Assembly: GCF_019649055.1 (NCBI RefSeq)
Contig: NW_026570286.1
Location: 248,001-312,000 of the forward strand
Reading direction: 5' to 3'
Length of the DNA: 64,000 nt
DNA from: Paramacrobiotus metropolitanus
Lineage: Eukaryota > Tardigrada > Eutardigrada > Parachela > Macrobiotidae
Part shown: positions 36,801 to 50,500 of the stretch, in pieces
Layout: every line of letters begins with the position of its first letter
Numbering within the stretch: position 1 is the stretch's first letter
The notes under the pieces: generated by a model
The model's database searches: none
Told to the model about the DNA's origin: nothing
Seen by the model: only the letters and a program-made list of their open reading frames with translations
Made by a program: the position numbers and the translations under genes

Positions 36801-39140
36801 TCACACATATATCTAACAATCAGTCCACGCATGTAGTCAGTCAGCAGTTTATGCCCGTGTCTATTGATATTAGAATCGGATTACGAAGCGTTACCAGTAC
36901 AAATATATACACAGTAACATCCCTTGAAACGTTAATCACTTGCGTATACAGTTATGCCGGGTGGAAACTGTTGGCAGAGTCCCTGGGTTTTGGACATCAC
37001 GGTGTGATTTATCAACAGATTTATTGTTGAGCGTGTATAACATAACCGCGACACGAACCTATCCATCAATATATGAAAACCACGGCGAATGCTTAATCGA
37101 AGCGCTTACGAGCTAGTGCGCCCCATTCACTTGACGTCAAGGACGCTAGGTGAATATTTTCAAAACATTATTGACGGTCACTTGATCCAGGATTTGTTGC
37201 CGTCGTTTGTATACCGACAACTACCTGAGCGATGCGGAGCGGATGATTTTCTAAAACATCATCCAAATACCCACTTGGCGATGCCGAATGCCGTCGCAAT
37301 ATTAAGCGGCGCGATCGCGCTACCTTCAAGCTGAAAGACGATCCCGGTCTTTTTTGCAATTTATTTGGTCTAGGAGCATTACAAGGCAGGAAATTACATT
37401 TCCATACGCAATCCAGGCACACTACTCAATAATTATTACACCGCTAGTATGAGGCATCTTGTTCTCCGTTCAAAAAATTGTAGTCAGAAACTGCAAAATG
37501 ATAAGCTTAATAAGATGATAATTACAAAGATATACAGAGTAATTATTATTCACAAGTCTCCATTCATTCTGTGGCTGAAACATGGCTGCAGATTTACAAA
37601 GTATGTTGAAAATTAAGCCAACCATTTATTTGCAATTCAAAGCAAAAGGGCTTCCAGTGAAAAAGTCGGCTTGCTTCCAGTATCACACTGAATTTATTCA
37701 AGCCTGAATTTATTTTATTTAGCCTGCATGGAAAACGCATGAAAACTTTGGACATCGGGATCGCGCGGAAAAAAACAATGCAGGCCTGGAATGGGGTCGG
37801 TGGAAAGATTATCGCAGCAGTCTTCATAAATTCAAACTTGCCAGCCACATAAAACTATCGGCGTTGCTTTTCTGTAAAACTGTATGTCCGTATAAAACAG
37901 TATGTCCTGGGTGTGATTACAGAAACTGGTAACTTTTATCTCAGAAAACCAAACTAAACTAAATATACAATTTTTAAATTAACTACAAATATTTCCAAAC
38001 CAGTAACCTGATAACATAATATTCAATTCCCGTTAATGGAGTTCGGTCACTGTAGTTAGATACGGTAACCGTACATATTTTAAAAATCAGCCCTATGCCA
38101 ATAGTGAATGAATTATTCTTATTCCGTAAACGGATTCTACTCGTACATCTGTTTAATTACCAAAACTAACGGAGTGGCTTATTAGCTCTTAAAAATAAGG
38201 AAGAAAATTCTAAAATAAAACACTGCACTGCGATAATAAGGGGCAATTGTCAAAACATTTTAATATGTGAATGCGAAGTCTAATGCGTCTGCACCGTACT
38301 GCACAATCTGCATCAGGCCCAACAATAAGATCTCATAATCAGGCTGCCGCAGGCGACAAGCATTTCATTAAGTACTCTTAAGTCAATTAAAAAACAGCAT
38401 ATTGCAAATAAAAATAAAAAGGCGTTATCCAAACTGTCCTCGTCAAATCTATCCATATTACTCTGTGTACAAAAAACTGAACCAAATGCTGGATGAAAGC
38501 AATGGGCTTCAACAAAAACTGAACCCGTCTTTTGGAAAGACAGACAGCAATAATAAGCGGAACGTGCAATATTTTCCGTAAAAAACAAGTCCTGGAACAC
38601 TCAAGGTTGGCGAATGACGATTTGCATAAATTTGGATAAACTATAGGTCACACACACGTGCATGTATCTCCCGACGTACCTGGTTATTAAAATATATAAA
38701 TCGTTTGTGAAATCCAGGGTGCAAGTTAAAATATGGGAAAAATCCTCGCACTGGCAGCCATAGGACGCAATATTAGCGCAATACTCGTCTGGGAGACCAG
38801 TGTCCAGGAACAAAGAATGGCTGCAAAAGAGCTGCTCTGATTACGCCAAACGGCTGTCGACATTGGTTCCCGTTGTAAAATAGCACAAAGATCTCATATT
38901 TCTGCCAAGAGATTTACAATACCATCACAAGCGATAATCATAACAAGTGAGGTCCAGCGCAAAGGAAAACAAGACCTGAGCAGTGCACCATAAATGCGCA
39001 TGATTAGAATGCCAGAGCGAGATGCAAGGCCAGGTGAGCTGCTGCTGGCTGACGATTTGTCAAGAGATTGCCGTACGCGCCGTCGTCTCGGTCAGTCGGT
39101 AGTCAAATATTGACCATGGTGGCCGGGAGGTTGCTGCGGC

Positions 39141-39177
39141 CTTTTCAGTGCAACACAGTGCAGTGCTTTTCAGTGCA
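39141..39177. repeat. 12-bp direct repeat
   Basis: CTTTTCAGTGCA occurs exactly at 39141-39152 and 39166-39177, with related CAGTGCAGTG sequence between. This is a small local duplication. Confidence 0.75.
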
Positions 39178-41084
39178 TTAATGGCTGATTTGCAAACTAT
39201 CCAACGCATTAGGAAAATCTTTAAATTTTTACAATGTATCTGCTTGTATACTTTACATAATTTTTAAACATGTAAGTGTAATTCATACTTCGGCATCTGC
39301 AGCCTGCAAAACGAATACACCCTGTAAACTGCAACTACGAACAATAACCGATCTGGTCCGATCACGTTGGGCTGTGGTGAGGGGATGGGGAGCATATCAC
39401 GGAATGCGTAGCTGGAAGTTAGAGCTGTCCAACCGGCAACCGGAAGTTATCCGTTGCGCATTCGTAACGGGATTCGGGAGTACTACCGCCTTCCGACCGC
39501 ACGTCTCGTGTCGACATATAGAGGTATGCGATGTGTCACAGAAGGATCAGTCCAGACGCTTTTGATATTATAGGTGATAAATATACAGTAGTTATAGTTA
39601 CGTGATAGTTAATACTGATTTACTTGTCAAGTAATTCGTAATATTTCACCATTTTGATCGAGCATATGAATTGTGGAATTACGATACGTGTTAACAATGA
39701 TATTCAATTGAACGACGGTGTAATGTATCTGTACTCCTGTAAAATAAGCTTCTGCATAAAAAATCGTTTAGCAGAGATTATGGATCATAACGGTTATAAT
39801 CCTGAATCCATATGGTCAATGCAATATCTCCGAGATATATTTTTTGAACCATTATTTACATAAAGGTCACACCGAGTCTGAGCTGCTGTAGTGGTCGCAA
39901 ACAATAATAAGGGAATTCGAAGTCAGCTAGCCAGTTATTAATACGCGAAGAAGTCCTCGCCTCAATCACCAGCTCTCTCAAAATTTTAAAAATCACTGGA
40001 CTAAAATCGATGCATTGCAGTTTTGTTAGTAATAGATTAGGCTGTCGAACGATTTTTATACAGATTTACGGCTGTACAAATATAACGGTGAGCCTCTTTT
40101 CACCTTCATAAAATGCGGCATTTACTCGTGATCCAGAAAATATATTCCATGAGCGTTTCTTAACGTTTCCCTTAAGCGGACAAAACAAATTACCACCGTA
40201 AGTGCTACTTAAGAGGTTTTGGGGAAGGCTGAAACTGACAGAAAGACAATAACACGCGGCAGCAGTATAAATATTTTGTGCGAATCATCCAGTTAGATCA
40301 TAGCGCATATGAAGAATTATAAATTATCAAAACATTTCTTATTTCTTATTCACGTATTTCATGAGTTTGCACTGCGGTACCAGAATGATATACGTCATTC
40401 TGATGATAAACTAGCTGTTACACAAACAACTAATTGAAGATGCTCATTTAACAAGTACTTTCTCATATAAACTCACCATCAGCTTGTATTGGTTATCATT
40501 AATATACCTAATAACGCAAGTAAAGCGGTTCTGCCGGACCACGAGATCCGACAGAACTGCTTAAGAGATGCAGTATCCTTTATCAAACAACATATCGGAT
40601 TATTTTGACGAGGCATTACACCATTTCTGTTCGATGCGGTATTTGTTATATCTATATGTACATAAATACGGCCACCACCAGGCATCAATGAAAAGCCGGA
40701 CAGCTAAAATGAGCACTACAAATCATCCACCCTTTCACACATCATTTTAAACCTACTATGCACATTTGTCAAGCTCAATTAGTTTCGCTAAAGAATAATA
40801 GAGAAGAGAGGGGAAAATCGATGCATCATAGCCGTTTCCCTTCCTGTTAAACAACAACCAACATACCCGATGTCCACAAAAGTGGCAAAACAGAGAAGTC
40901 GACGGATCATAGCGTTACGGACCTGTTCATTATGTAACACTTTTCAAATCCTGCCGATTATACTATGCAGTACTTAGTACTACTTACTGACAATATGAAT
41001 TATGAAGTCCCACCATGTTCCGCGGTATGTTCAATGCGCTAAACAAAATTAATACTCGGATAGGTACGGTACCATATTAGTATT

Positions 41085-41100
41085 TACTCTGTACAGAGTA
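41085..41100. repeat. 16-bp perfect palindrome
   Basis: TACTCTGTACAGAGTA is self-complementary, followed by a partial echo (cacagtaca). It is non-coding and its function is unknown. Confidence 0.75.
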
Positions 41101-41446
41101 CACAGTACAGCAGCCAAACCGCTCGTACCCGTACTTCTGCTTCATTCCACGGGAAAACACTCACCGTATACCTATTTTTAAAAACAATATGTCTGAAATT
41201 TTATATTATTAAAATGCCATATTGACACACACTAATGGATATATAAAAATTTTATACACTACTGTAATACGTTTGTCTTCTGTAGGGAGCGTAGAACAAT
41301 GTGCATGGTACTGATTGGGCTTTGAATCGATTATCCGGCACACCGTTTACATGTAATTTTCTGAAGTACAGCTGTATTGTTCTAGGCAGGTGCTACGACT
41401 TTAATTTGTATGATATGATACGCTCTTTTAATTTTTACTAATTATG

Positions 41447-41479
41447 ATGTTTATGACAAGATGTTTATGATGTTTATGT
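41447..41479. repeat. Short ATGTTTATG repeat
   Basis: Three exact copies of ATGTTTATG start at 41447, 41461 and 41470; the last two abut. This is a simple-sequence array. Confidence 0.8.
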
Positions 41480-42597
41480 TTAGAGGATGTTTTACAAAGT
41501 AATATTTATCAGTTGGTGGTAATAACATTACCTTTATCATAGATTATTTTATGGGAAACTGTTTGGTGTTTTCTGCTTCAGAATATAAAAATTCTGGGTG
41601 TATATTGATAACAAATTCTTCTATTTTTGCACCGTACACGGTATACGCAGTATTTCCATCGTTGGATGTACTGTGTTCATTACTTCATACTGTGCAAAAA
41701 AAAGAATTGCAACTGGGACCGACAAAGGTGTCAAATCCTTAATGCCACACAGCTTCCGCCATGTCTCTCACCAATCAGCTATTAATTCAGAATACAGAAT
41801 GACACGATTGTGAGGGATCTCGAAGAGCTTATGCAACACGTTACATTACTTATCTGTATAGTTGGCCATTTTACATACGTAAATTTTGAAAAGAAAGCAC
41901 GATCTTAGGCAGTGGACACCCGACAAAACCGATCAAACTAAACGAAATAGCAAAAGAATAATTAATTATAAGTACTGCACAGCATGCAAAGTGGCAAAGT
42001 ATAGCGTATTGTACATGGAAAGACTCGACAATGATACACAAAACATATATAGATATAAGAGTATTATACATTTTGTGTCCTTATTATTTTGAAGCGTTCT
42101 TTGGTTTGAAACCAAGAAACTATTCAGAATTTTGAGTTCGACACTAAACTGTACATAATTGTGAGTATACTTGTGTGAGCGCATAACTCACAGCAGCTGC
42201 GTAATGGCTGTCAGGAGTATAAAAATCAAAAATGCATTATAATAAAATAGTATGCAGTTACTGTATTACTTAATTTTAAACACTGGTTTTAAGCAAGCAC
42301 TAATTTCTGCAGTACGTGTACGAAGTAGAAGATTCAGAACTGGTATACCGGTTCGCTTCCGCTTGCATTGGCCAGTTGCAACACCCAGTCACACCCGCTC
42401 AAAAGTTATCCAAATTTCATTGGACCAATACAGTGCATAAAGACGTACCAGTGTGCTTTAAATGCGTACTGCTCTGCTTGCAGTTTTCAAGAAACTCTGC
42501 GTTTCGTTTTGATTTTTAGAACTTGTTTCACCATAAATATTGGAAAATATTGTCAGAGTTTGTACAATCTACGTCATTGGAGTCTACGATGGTAGCC

Positions 42598-45500
42598 ATG
42601 GACCTTCAGAACCTTGCTAATCTGTTTGCGGCCACTTTGGATCCGGCGAGCCGGTCGGCCGCTGAACAGCAGCTGGAGTCGATGAAGAAGGTGATTTCCT
42701 TCGGCCCGCTGATTCTCCAGCACATCAGGTCCCACGGGGACTTACCGAGCCGGCAGGCGGCGGCCATCTATCTAAAGAACTATATCTCTCACAATTGGGA
42801 TGATCCCACCGAGATCCAGATCGAGAGAGCCCGCGAGAAGGGCGAACCCGCACCGTTTTCCATCCACGAGCAGGATCGTGCTGTACTGCGCGATGGCGTG
42901 CTCGAAGCTACCATCGAGTGCGCTGAGGTCCTGCGTACGCAGATGGCTGTCTCACTGGAGACCATCTGTAAATCTGATTTCCCCGATAAATGGACGACTA
43001 TTGTCCAGCGAGTTAATTTTTGTCTGCACTCGCCTCAGCATGAACTATGGTAAGGAATGTACAAGTCGTTTCTCACATTTAAAGAACCTTGTTGGAAATA
43101 GTTGGTACATAATATTAATAGATTTTTACAAGTGAGTTTTAATTGTATTTTTTATAAAGTTTTTATGGTTTTTCTACCAATTTTAGCCTAGCGGTTTAAT
43201 TTTGTCGGAAGAGCGCTTTTTGAGATTTGGGGAAATCAGAGCTTACGTGACTGTCAGTTTGCTTTTGGTGTGTTATGAAACGCACTTCACTGTGACACCA
43301 GCTTCGCTTGGTTTTGGATTTGTCCAATTTTTCCATATTCATGCTCTTTAACAACGTTGCTGCCATAGGTATGGGGCATTGATAGCATTGTACCATTTGG
43401 TGCGCGCATTCGAGTACAAAACCAACGAGGAGTGTAAAGCGATCGATGAAGCCATGAAATTCTTACATCCTCTCCTCTTACAACGGGTCCGTGAGCTCAT
43501 TCCCGATCTGTCGGAAGCGTCGTACTCCCTCATCAAAGTATGCCTGAAGATCTTCTACTCCTACACCCAAATTGACTTCCCCAAGGATGTACTAACGTTC
43601 GAAGCGACAGAAAAATGGATTGATACGATCCGCCATGTTATCGACGCGCCTGTGCCACCGAAGGTAAAATATATTACTGAAATCAAAATTAATTTATTCA
43701 ATTTCAAAATAGACTAAGACTGCTTATTTAATTTTAATGTATTATCAGTTTGTCAAAGCTGACTGCAATTTGTTAGACACGATGTGACATTCCCTGTTGT
43801 AGGTGGATGAGTTAGAAGAAGACGAGCGCATGGATACTATCTGGTGGAAATCGAAGAAATGGGCATTACATATATGCACCAAGATCTTCGATCGCTACGG
43901 CACACCGGGAGAAGTGCGCAAAGAATACAATGGATTCGCGAAATTCTTCGTGGGTCGACTAGCCAAGGATATTCTGCAGTCGGTGTTCCAGCTGCTGGAT
44001 CGGAAGATCCAGGGACATTACGTGTCCAATCGATGTCTCCAGCTGGGATTGACATATATCCGTCAAGCGCTGAAGGTAAGGAAAAGCCACAGACGGTGCT
44101 TTGCAGTTGCTAATAAAGGGCAATATTTACCGGCAATGTCGGATAATAATTAATCATTGATTATTTTTGCAGGTGCCATCCTGTTGGAAACTCATCAAAC
44201 CCCATGCTCACGATCTTCTATCCCGTATTGTCTTTCCCTTGATGTGTTTCACGGAACAGGACACCGAACTGTGGCAGGACGATCCGGTGGACTGGATCTT
44301 ATCGCGTACCGATATCCATATGGAATATATGTCGGCCGAATCCGCCGCCTCCTATTTACTACATACTATGTGCAGGAAACACCCCAATTTGCTAACGGAT
44401 ATCCTGAATTTTACATTTGCTGCCTTGGGCAGCGATAAATCATCGCCCAATGACAAAGATGGCGCACTGCACTTTTTCGGTAATTTTCGGATTTGTTTGG
44501 ACTTGTCAATCATAATACGTGCATTTATCGTACGTCTTTCGGTACAGGTGTAATGGGACGCACACTGATGAAGCGAAAGCCTTATAAAGACAGCGTGGAA
44601 TCGCTGCTGGTGAATCATGGTTTTCCGGAAATGAAAAATCCCCATCCCTTTATACGCTTCCGTGCGGTGTGGTTGTTCCGCCAGTTTTCTTACATGGAGT
44701 ATCATAATAAGGATAACTTATATGCCGGGTTGGACGGTGCATTGCAACTGCTAATGAAAGACACACATTTACCGGTGCGGGTAGAGGCGGCATTGTGCTT
44801 GAATGAAGTGTTGGATAATCAGAAAGCCGCCGAAGATTTCTTACGGCCCCATGCGATCAGTGTCCTCCAGGTGGCACTGGATCTGGTCCGCCTGACCAAC
44901 TACGAAGAACTGACCGAAGTGCTGCAGACGTTTGTTGTGGAATTCCCGGAGCAGGTGGCGCCGTGTGCGACAGAACTTGCCACACACCTTCTGCTAACGT
45001 TTCAGGTAATGCTTGTACAAATGTTGTTAATCCAATTTTAACAAAATGGTGTGAGCTGTTCCTTTCGCTGAATATGCCGGGTATGTAAGTACATACAGCT
45101 TTTTCGAGTTCGGGTATGATTTTCTGTAGCTGTGTGATGTGTCATTTCATTTTCCAGTGGGATTAATTGTTATAATATTTTATAATCTAGATGGTTCTTT
45201 ATAATTTCATTAATTCTGAAATAAAATTGTCTTTTTGGTTCTTTTAATTTGTACTGAGGTTGTTGTTATATTTTATTGTTCGTGTTTTAACGGTTTAGTT
45301 TGAAATAAAATTATTTTTTCAGGTTTTTGTACGTAACGATGACAATTTTTTGCAGAATATTGTCCATAGAACAGATCAGCAGAATAACGACGACGAACGG
45401 AGTTCGGTCCTGACCGGTATGTCAGTGTTGCAGACATTGGAACTGCTGAATGACTGCACGGTAGAAAAGCCAGAACTGAACGCTCAGTTAGCACCGATCG

Positions 45501-47070
45501 TCGTAAAAGTCATTCAGATCATATTGGAGCATAATTTATCGGAATTCTACGAAGAAATGTTTGGATTATTGACATCACTTACATCTAAACGGATATCGCC
45601 GACTTTATGGGAAGGGTTCAACGTTTGCTCACAGATATTATTCAAGGGCGATGTTGGCGTGGATTACTTCAGCGACATGGTAAACATTTTGTCTGTTCTC
45701 GCGTTTTATAGTTAGGTATGACGAAATGTTTTGTAGGTTCTCTGTTTGTACAATTACGCCACAAAAGATCCTGAAGGCTTCATCGGTGGTCCCGATCGAG
45801 TGAAGAACATGTGCCACATGTGTGAACACGTGCTGTTCAACGAGGAAGCCGGCGAAGATACACAGTGCCATGCGGCTAAACTGCTGGAGGTGATTATATT
45901 GACGTACAAAGGACAGATTAACCAGTTTCTACCGGCCATTATTGAGCTGGTCTTCAAGAAACTCTTCTCCTCGCAACATCTGATGGCGGAACTGAAGACG
46001 CAGTTACTGCTGGTGATTATTGCCGCGGTGTACTACGATCCACCGTCGGTGCTGTCCTTCCTGCAGGCCGCCACCACACCGCAGGGTGAATCGCTGATCA
46101 GCAAATTCTTGAGCATGTGGCTGGCGGAAATCGACTGTATGTTCGGCATCCACGACCGGAAGTTGGCGGTGTTAGGACTGACGCTGTTCATGCAGTTGCC
46201 GGCGACGCTGCGGATGCCGGCTATTCATGCGCTGGCGCCCAATTTCCTTCCAGCATCGCTTCAGCTTTTCCAGGTACCGTATACATAGTTTATGTTCAAG
46301 CGTTCGTGCATGCACCATGCAGTTAGCCAGGGACTTATGTTGACTTTTTCACTCGAATTTGAAGGATGCATTAGTTGAATATTAATTTTTTTTAGTTGCT
46401 CTACAATTTAGCACAAAGTTTTATTACTTTGTTTCTTAGTTTAGTGGGAAATAGTGGGGTTTTATCAAACATTAACTAATGGCTAAACCACAATTTCGTA
46501 AGTGGTAGTTTTGCTTTATTGACAGAAAAACATTTTTCAGGGTCTGAAGCGGATGTACACTCACGCGGATACGGATTCCGAAGATGAGTGGACGGATGAC
46601 GAAGGCGAGGAAGATGTCGTGCACACCGACGATGAAGACGTTAAAGAGAAACCGAAGCGCCAGGACAAAATGGAAGGCGAGGGGGGCGATGAGCCCGAAG
46701 AGGAAGAGGACGACGATGAGGACGATTATTATTCGGAGGATTACGGATCCGAAACACTGAAGCAACTTACCACACCACTGGATACCAATGCCGTTGACGA
46801 GTTCGCCATCTTCAAACAGACCGTACTCGGAGTGCAGCAGCATGATCCCGAATGGTGGAATGTGCTGGCGATGAAAGCCAGCGAAACCGATAAGGTAACG
46901 TTATTCGATAATTATGTAATTATTTTAGCATATTTGTTTGGGTATTATTATAGCAAATCTGTTATCTAATTTTGATGTGTTTTTTGTAGAACTTACTGCA
47001 GGAGATGTTAAAATTTGCGGATGAACGCCATAATCCACCACCCGAACAGCCTCATGTTAAACAGCAGTAG
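42598..47070 (+). CDS. IPO7: Importin-7/8 (Ran-binding nuclear import receptor), 1037 aa
   Basis: Nine exons, all in phase: 42598-43049, 43369-43663, 43803-44075, 44173-44479, 44548-45005, 45323-45679, 45737-46273, 46541-46894 and 46990-47070. The total of 1037 aa is essentially the length of vertebrate IPO7 and IPO8. These importin-beta-family HEAT-repeat receptors carry ribosomal proteins, histone H1, phosphorylated SMAD/ERK and other cargo into the nucleus and release it on RanGTP. The N-terminus holds the importin-beta N domain with SRQAAAIYLKNYISHNW (family 'RQAGVIYLKNMI..YW'). Further matches are WWKSKKWALHICTKIFDRYG, VIFPLMC-like IVFPLMCFTEQDTELWQDDP, DGALHFFG, EFYEEMFGLLTSLTS, GEDTQCHAAKLLEVIIL and DCMFGIHDRKLAVLGL. 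Near residues 900-945 lies the long Asp/Glu tract typical of IPO7, followed by VDEFAIFKQTVLGVQQHDP. An in-frame ATG at 42589 would add three residues; 42598 has the better Kozak context (gccATGG). Confidence 0.96.
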
Positions 47071-47568
47071 ACGCTGCATATTGCCCGCTGTTATGCAGTT
47101 TGGTTTGAATGATAGAAGTATAGTGATTGATAAAATTTTTATCTTTAAATTGCGCGTTGGTAAACTGTTGATCTGTTTGTCGCTGAGGATGCGGATGTTG
47201 GGGCCATAATGTGCGTGTGTGCATTGTGTATCGGATCACGTAACCCGAATTTAATGCTAAATTTTAATCGTTTTCCCATGAAGGGTAAAACTCGGCTGAA
47301 AATTTTTCGTGATTTGGTCCTCTTTTTAAATCTGTTACAGTTGAACTGGATTAAATATTTGTCAGAATTGCACAGCGGGCCCAGTCGCGTGGGATAGTGA
47401 TCAACCTTCATTTCTGCATCACAAATACCAAATAATATAAACCATCCGATAACAGTATCAAGGGAATCGGAAAGAACCAGTTGCGAATCAAAGTAGAAAA
47501 ACGAGAGAGAATTGAACAGTTGATATTCGGCTGCTGGTTACACATTTACAACCAGCGAACATTCACTA
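47071..47568. other. Convergent 3' region between importin and RIM
   Basis: About 0.5 kb between two facing stop codons. It should hold both 3' UTRs. Short ORFs here have no support. Confidence 0.6.
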
Positions 47569-50500
47569 TCAGCTGACATCCTGATGGCGGGCCCGCTGCG
47601 CCTGGCGTTCCTCGATGGACATGGGCACGCCGGGATTGGAAGGGTAGGCGGAGCGGGAGTGGGTGTTGGTCAGGGATTCCGGGTCGAAGAGCTTGTACCA
47701 GCCGATGACAATGCTGGACAGATCAAGATCGTCCATATTGATCAGCGCCAGTCCGATGAGCACTTTCTTCTCCATGCGTCCGTAATCGCCCCACACGCTC
47801 ACCTGCAGGATGCGGTGTTCGATGCCGTCGGTGAAGCTAAGCACCTGCCGGTAGGGGGGATTCAGGGAGCGCGGCTGGGTGGCGGTCTTCTGTTTAGCGA
47901 TGATGCGTTTGTCTTCCATGAGCTGGACTTTCACATATGTCGCTATGGCCGAAAACAGATTTTTATATTTATGTATTCTAGCTGCTGATAAAGGCAGTAA
48001 AAGGTGGAGGCTGAAAGCTTTGCTTCACCGACCAAATTTAAAAGCAAGAGATGCCTGATATTATAAACGAAATACGAATGCAAAAACTTCTACGCTAACA
48101 CACTGAACTACATAGTTCTGAAGTACATACTGCCAATATAAGGGTATAATTATTTTACTGAATAATTATTTACTGCAAATGCGATCTTAATTTCTCAAAA
48201 AACACACTTATGTGACGATACATCTTTAACAAATACGAAGCAAACACGATTAACTGACCAAAAGCCTAAAAGTATTTCGTATATATATTCAGCTAATATT
48301 TATGACTCGCAGGTGAATAATTGGCTTAGTTAGCACTTACAAGGAAGAACGCGCGTGCCTTGGCGTGGCACGAGTCCGCGGCCACGGATGACCTCCACAT
48401 CGAGTTTCCCTTTTTGGTACTTAATCGTCAGTTGCAGTTCACCCAGACATGGTGACGCCAAAACCTGTCGGCCCACCAACTGACCGGGCCCGAGCCCTTC
48501 CACGAAGTTGAGAAGATGGGTGGCTTCGGCAAGATGGCTTTGACTGCGACTGTAACTGTGACCGCTACTGCTCACGCTCCCGTCGTTCGAATCTTTGCTC
48601 ATCTGTTTGACCATGGAGGCCGGCGACTGATGCCCGACTTCTTCGCTTCGGGTGAAAGTCGGTCGTTTGCTCTCTGTAAAAAATTCTTAATTAAAAACAA
48701 TATTCCAAGTAAAACTTATACAAGACAAGTGTCATTAGTATTAGTAAGTAGTATCAGCTTAGATTTCGGAAATCATGTAAAATATGACCATGTTTTTTCC
48801 AGACCTAGAAAACGTTTGCGATGAATATAATTATGCGTTCACCGTGCCGGTGCACTGACCTTTCTTCAAGCCGAGTATGGCTGCGGCTTTGGAGCTGACG
48901 CCCTTGCGATTTCGTTCTTCCATTTGGGCCAGATATTTGGATTCGAATTCATCATAGTTGAACTCCTTTTTGCGGTTGAACACATCGCTAGCGCTAGTGC
49001 TCTTTTCTAAGGCAGGAGGTTCGCCGGCGCCCACTTGGGAGCCGGTGTCATCCAGATCCAGGCTTTGTAATCGCGATACGGAATCACTAAAATCACAACC
49101 ATTTTCGTAAGCGTTTGTCCCTTTTCTGAGTACGTAGAAAATGTGTCGTATAACACGAAAAAATACGAAATGATATGCTGGCGGCACAGTGAAAGTACTG
49201 AAAATAATAAACGGTCATGTCAAATAATAAGAATAAAGAACAGAGCAAAATAAGAACAGAGCAGTTTAAATGAAACAGAAGTTCGTACAGGAGGGAATAT
49301 AATATAATCCAATTACATAACAATTTGCTTTCACAGAATAATCATAAAAAATTACGCGCAGATGATCCTACGATGGATTACAAGTCGCTTATATAAGACA
49401 AGACTAATCCGGCAGTATTACGTAATTCCGTAATATGTACCTAAGCTTCCTGCGATGATGATCAGGCACCAGCAGGGCCAAATCACTTTCGCCGGCTTTA
49501 CTGGTGGGCTCACTGGAGCGGCTAAGCGACGTGCTGGTATTCCTCATGGACCGGCGACTAGCCGAGCGGGAATGGCGTGTATTGGAGAAGGGATCATTTT
49601 GGTCGCTGGGGACGGAGAGAGTGGCATCCATGGCTGTATTCCCGTTGCCGGCGCCGCGTCCGGCCACGTCGCCGGACGACAGCAGCGGTGTACTGCCGGT
49701 ACTGCTGATCGTCACACCCGATCCATACGTCCCACTCCGCTCCCGATCACGCGGATCAATGTTCTCCTCTTGTGAGCTGTTTTTTAATAACTGCTCCAAT
49801 TTCGGCGGATGATGATGACTATGGTGGTGGTGGTGGTGACCGTGATGGTGGTGGGGCTGAGGGGCGGGGCGGAGGGCATAATAACACTGGGATCATCCGG
49901 GTCACCGGGTACTTTCAGAGTCGCGTTGTGAAGCTGTAAGGGAGTATAAAAGAGACAGCATTGTAGACCAGTCAGACGACAGCGTCAAGTGGCAAACAAC
50001 ACAGCACAGTGGGGAGAGGAGGTTAAGCACCTAGTTCGCGTAAGCGCTCCTTCTACCTGCATAATTGGCTTGGCATCCCGCGGATCAGTGGAACGCGGCT
50101 GGCTGTGGCGCGAGGTAGAGGAGGGCGAGAGAGAGGCGGGTGCGGTCGGGTGCGGCGAGTGCAGGTGGGAGGCGACGGCGTCATAGTGCTCAGCACCCCC
50201 ACCCGGGAGGGGAGCGTTGAGGGAGGGACGGCGGGGGGACGACGCGGAGGGGTTGGCGGCAGGCAGGATGGGCAGTTGACGTTTGCGGGCCGAGTTTGAC
50301 GTTCGGGATGCTGGGCGAGAACCGGGAGGTGATCTATGCATGTACAAATATCATTAGACCATTAGATCATTAGATCGATATTTATGAAAATTTCAAAAAT
50401 CGTCCTGTTTTATTAAACTGCTGGCTATAATAATTATGGCAGCGTAGTCCACAAATTATAGTGTAATACAGATACAGTTATGCCCAGAAGAGCGTTTTTG

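Larger units (their letters stand above)
33813..42597. other. 8.8-kb stretch without a recognisable gene
   Basis: It separates the RhoGEF 5' end from the importin start. The ORFs are short (up to about 100 codons), overlap on both strands, and show no signal peptide, family motif or phase-compatible splice partner. A 12-base direct repeat (39141 and 39166), an ATGTTTATG repeat (41447-41479) and a 16-bp palindrome (41085-41100) are the only structures I noted. No tRNA-like T-loop sequence was recognised. It may hold non-coding RNA, regulatory DNA or 5' UTR exons of the neighbours. Confidence 0.5.

Noticed and set aside
49985-50347. Treating the RIM exon at 50.0-50.3 kb as an independent gene
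   Set aside because: Its phases match RIM exons on both sides and it carries the RIM-BP-binding motif expected at this place.
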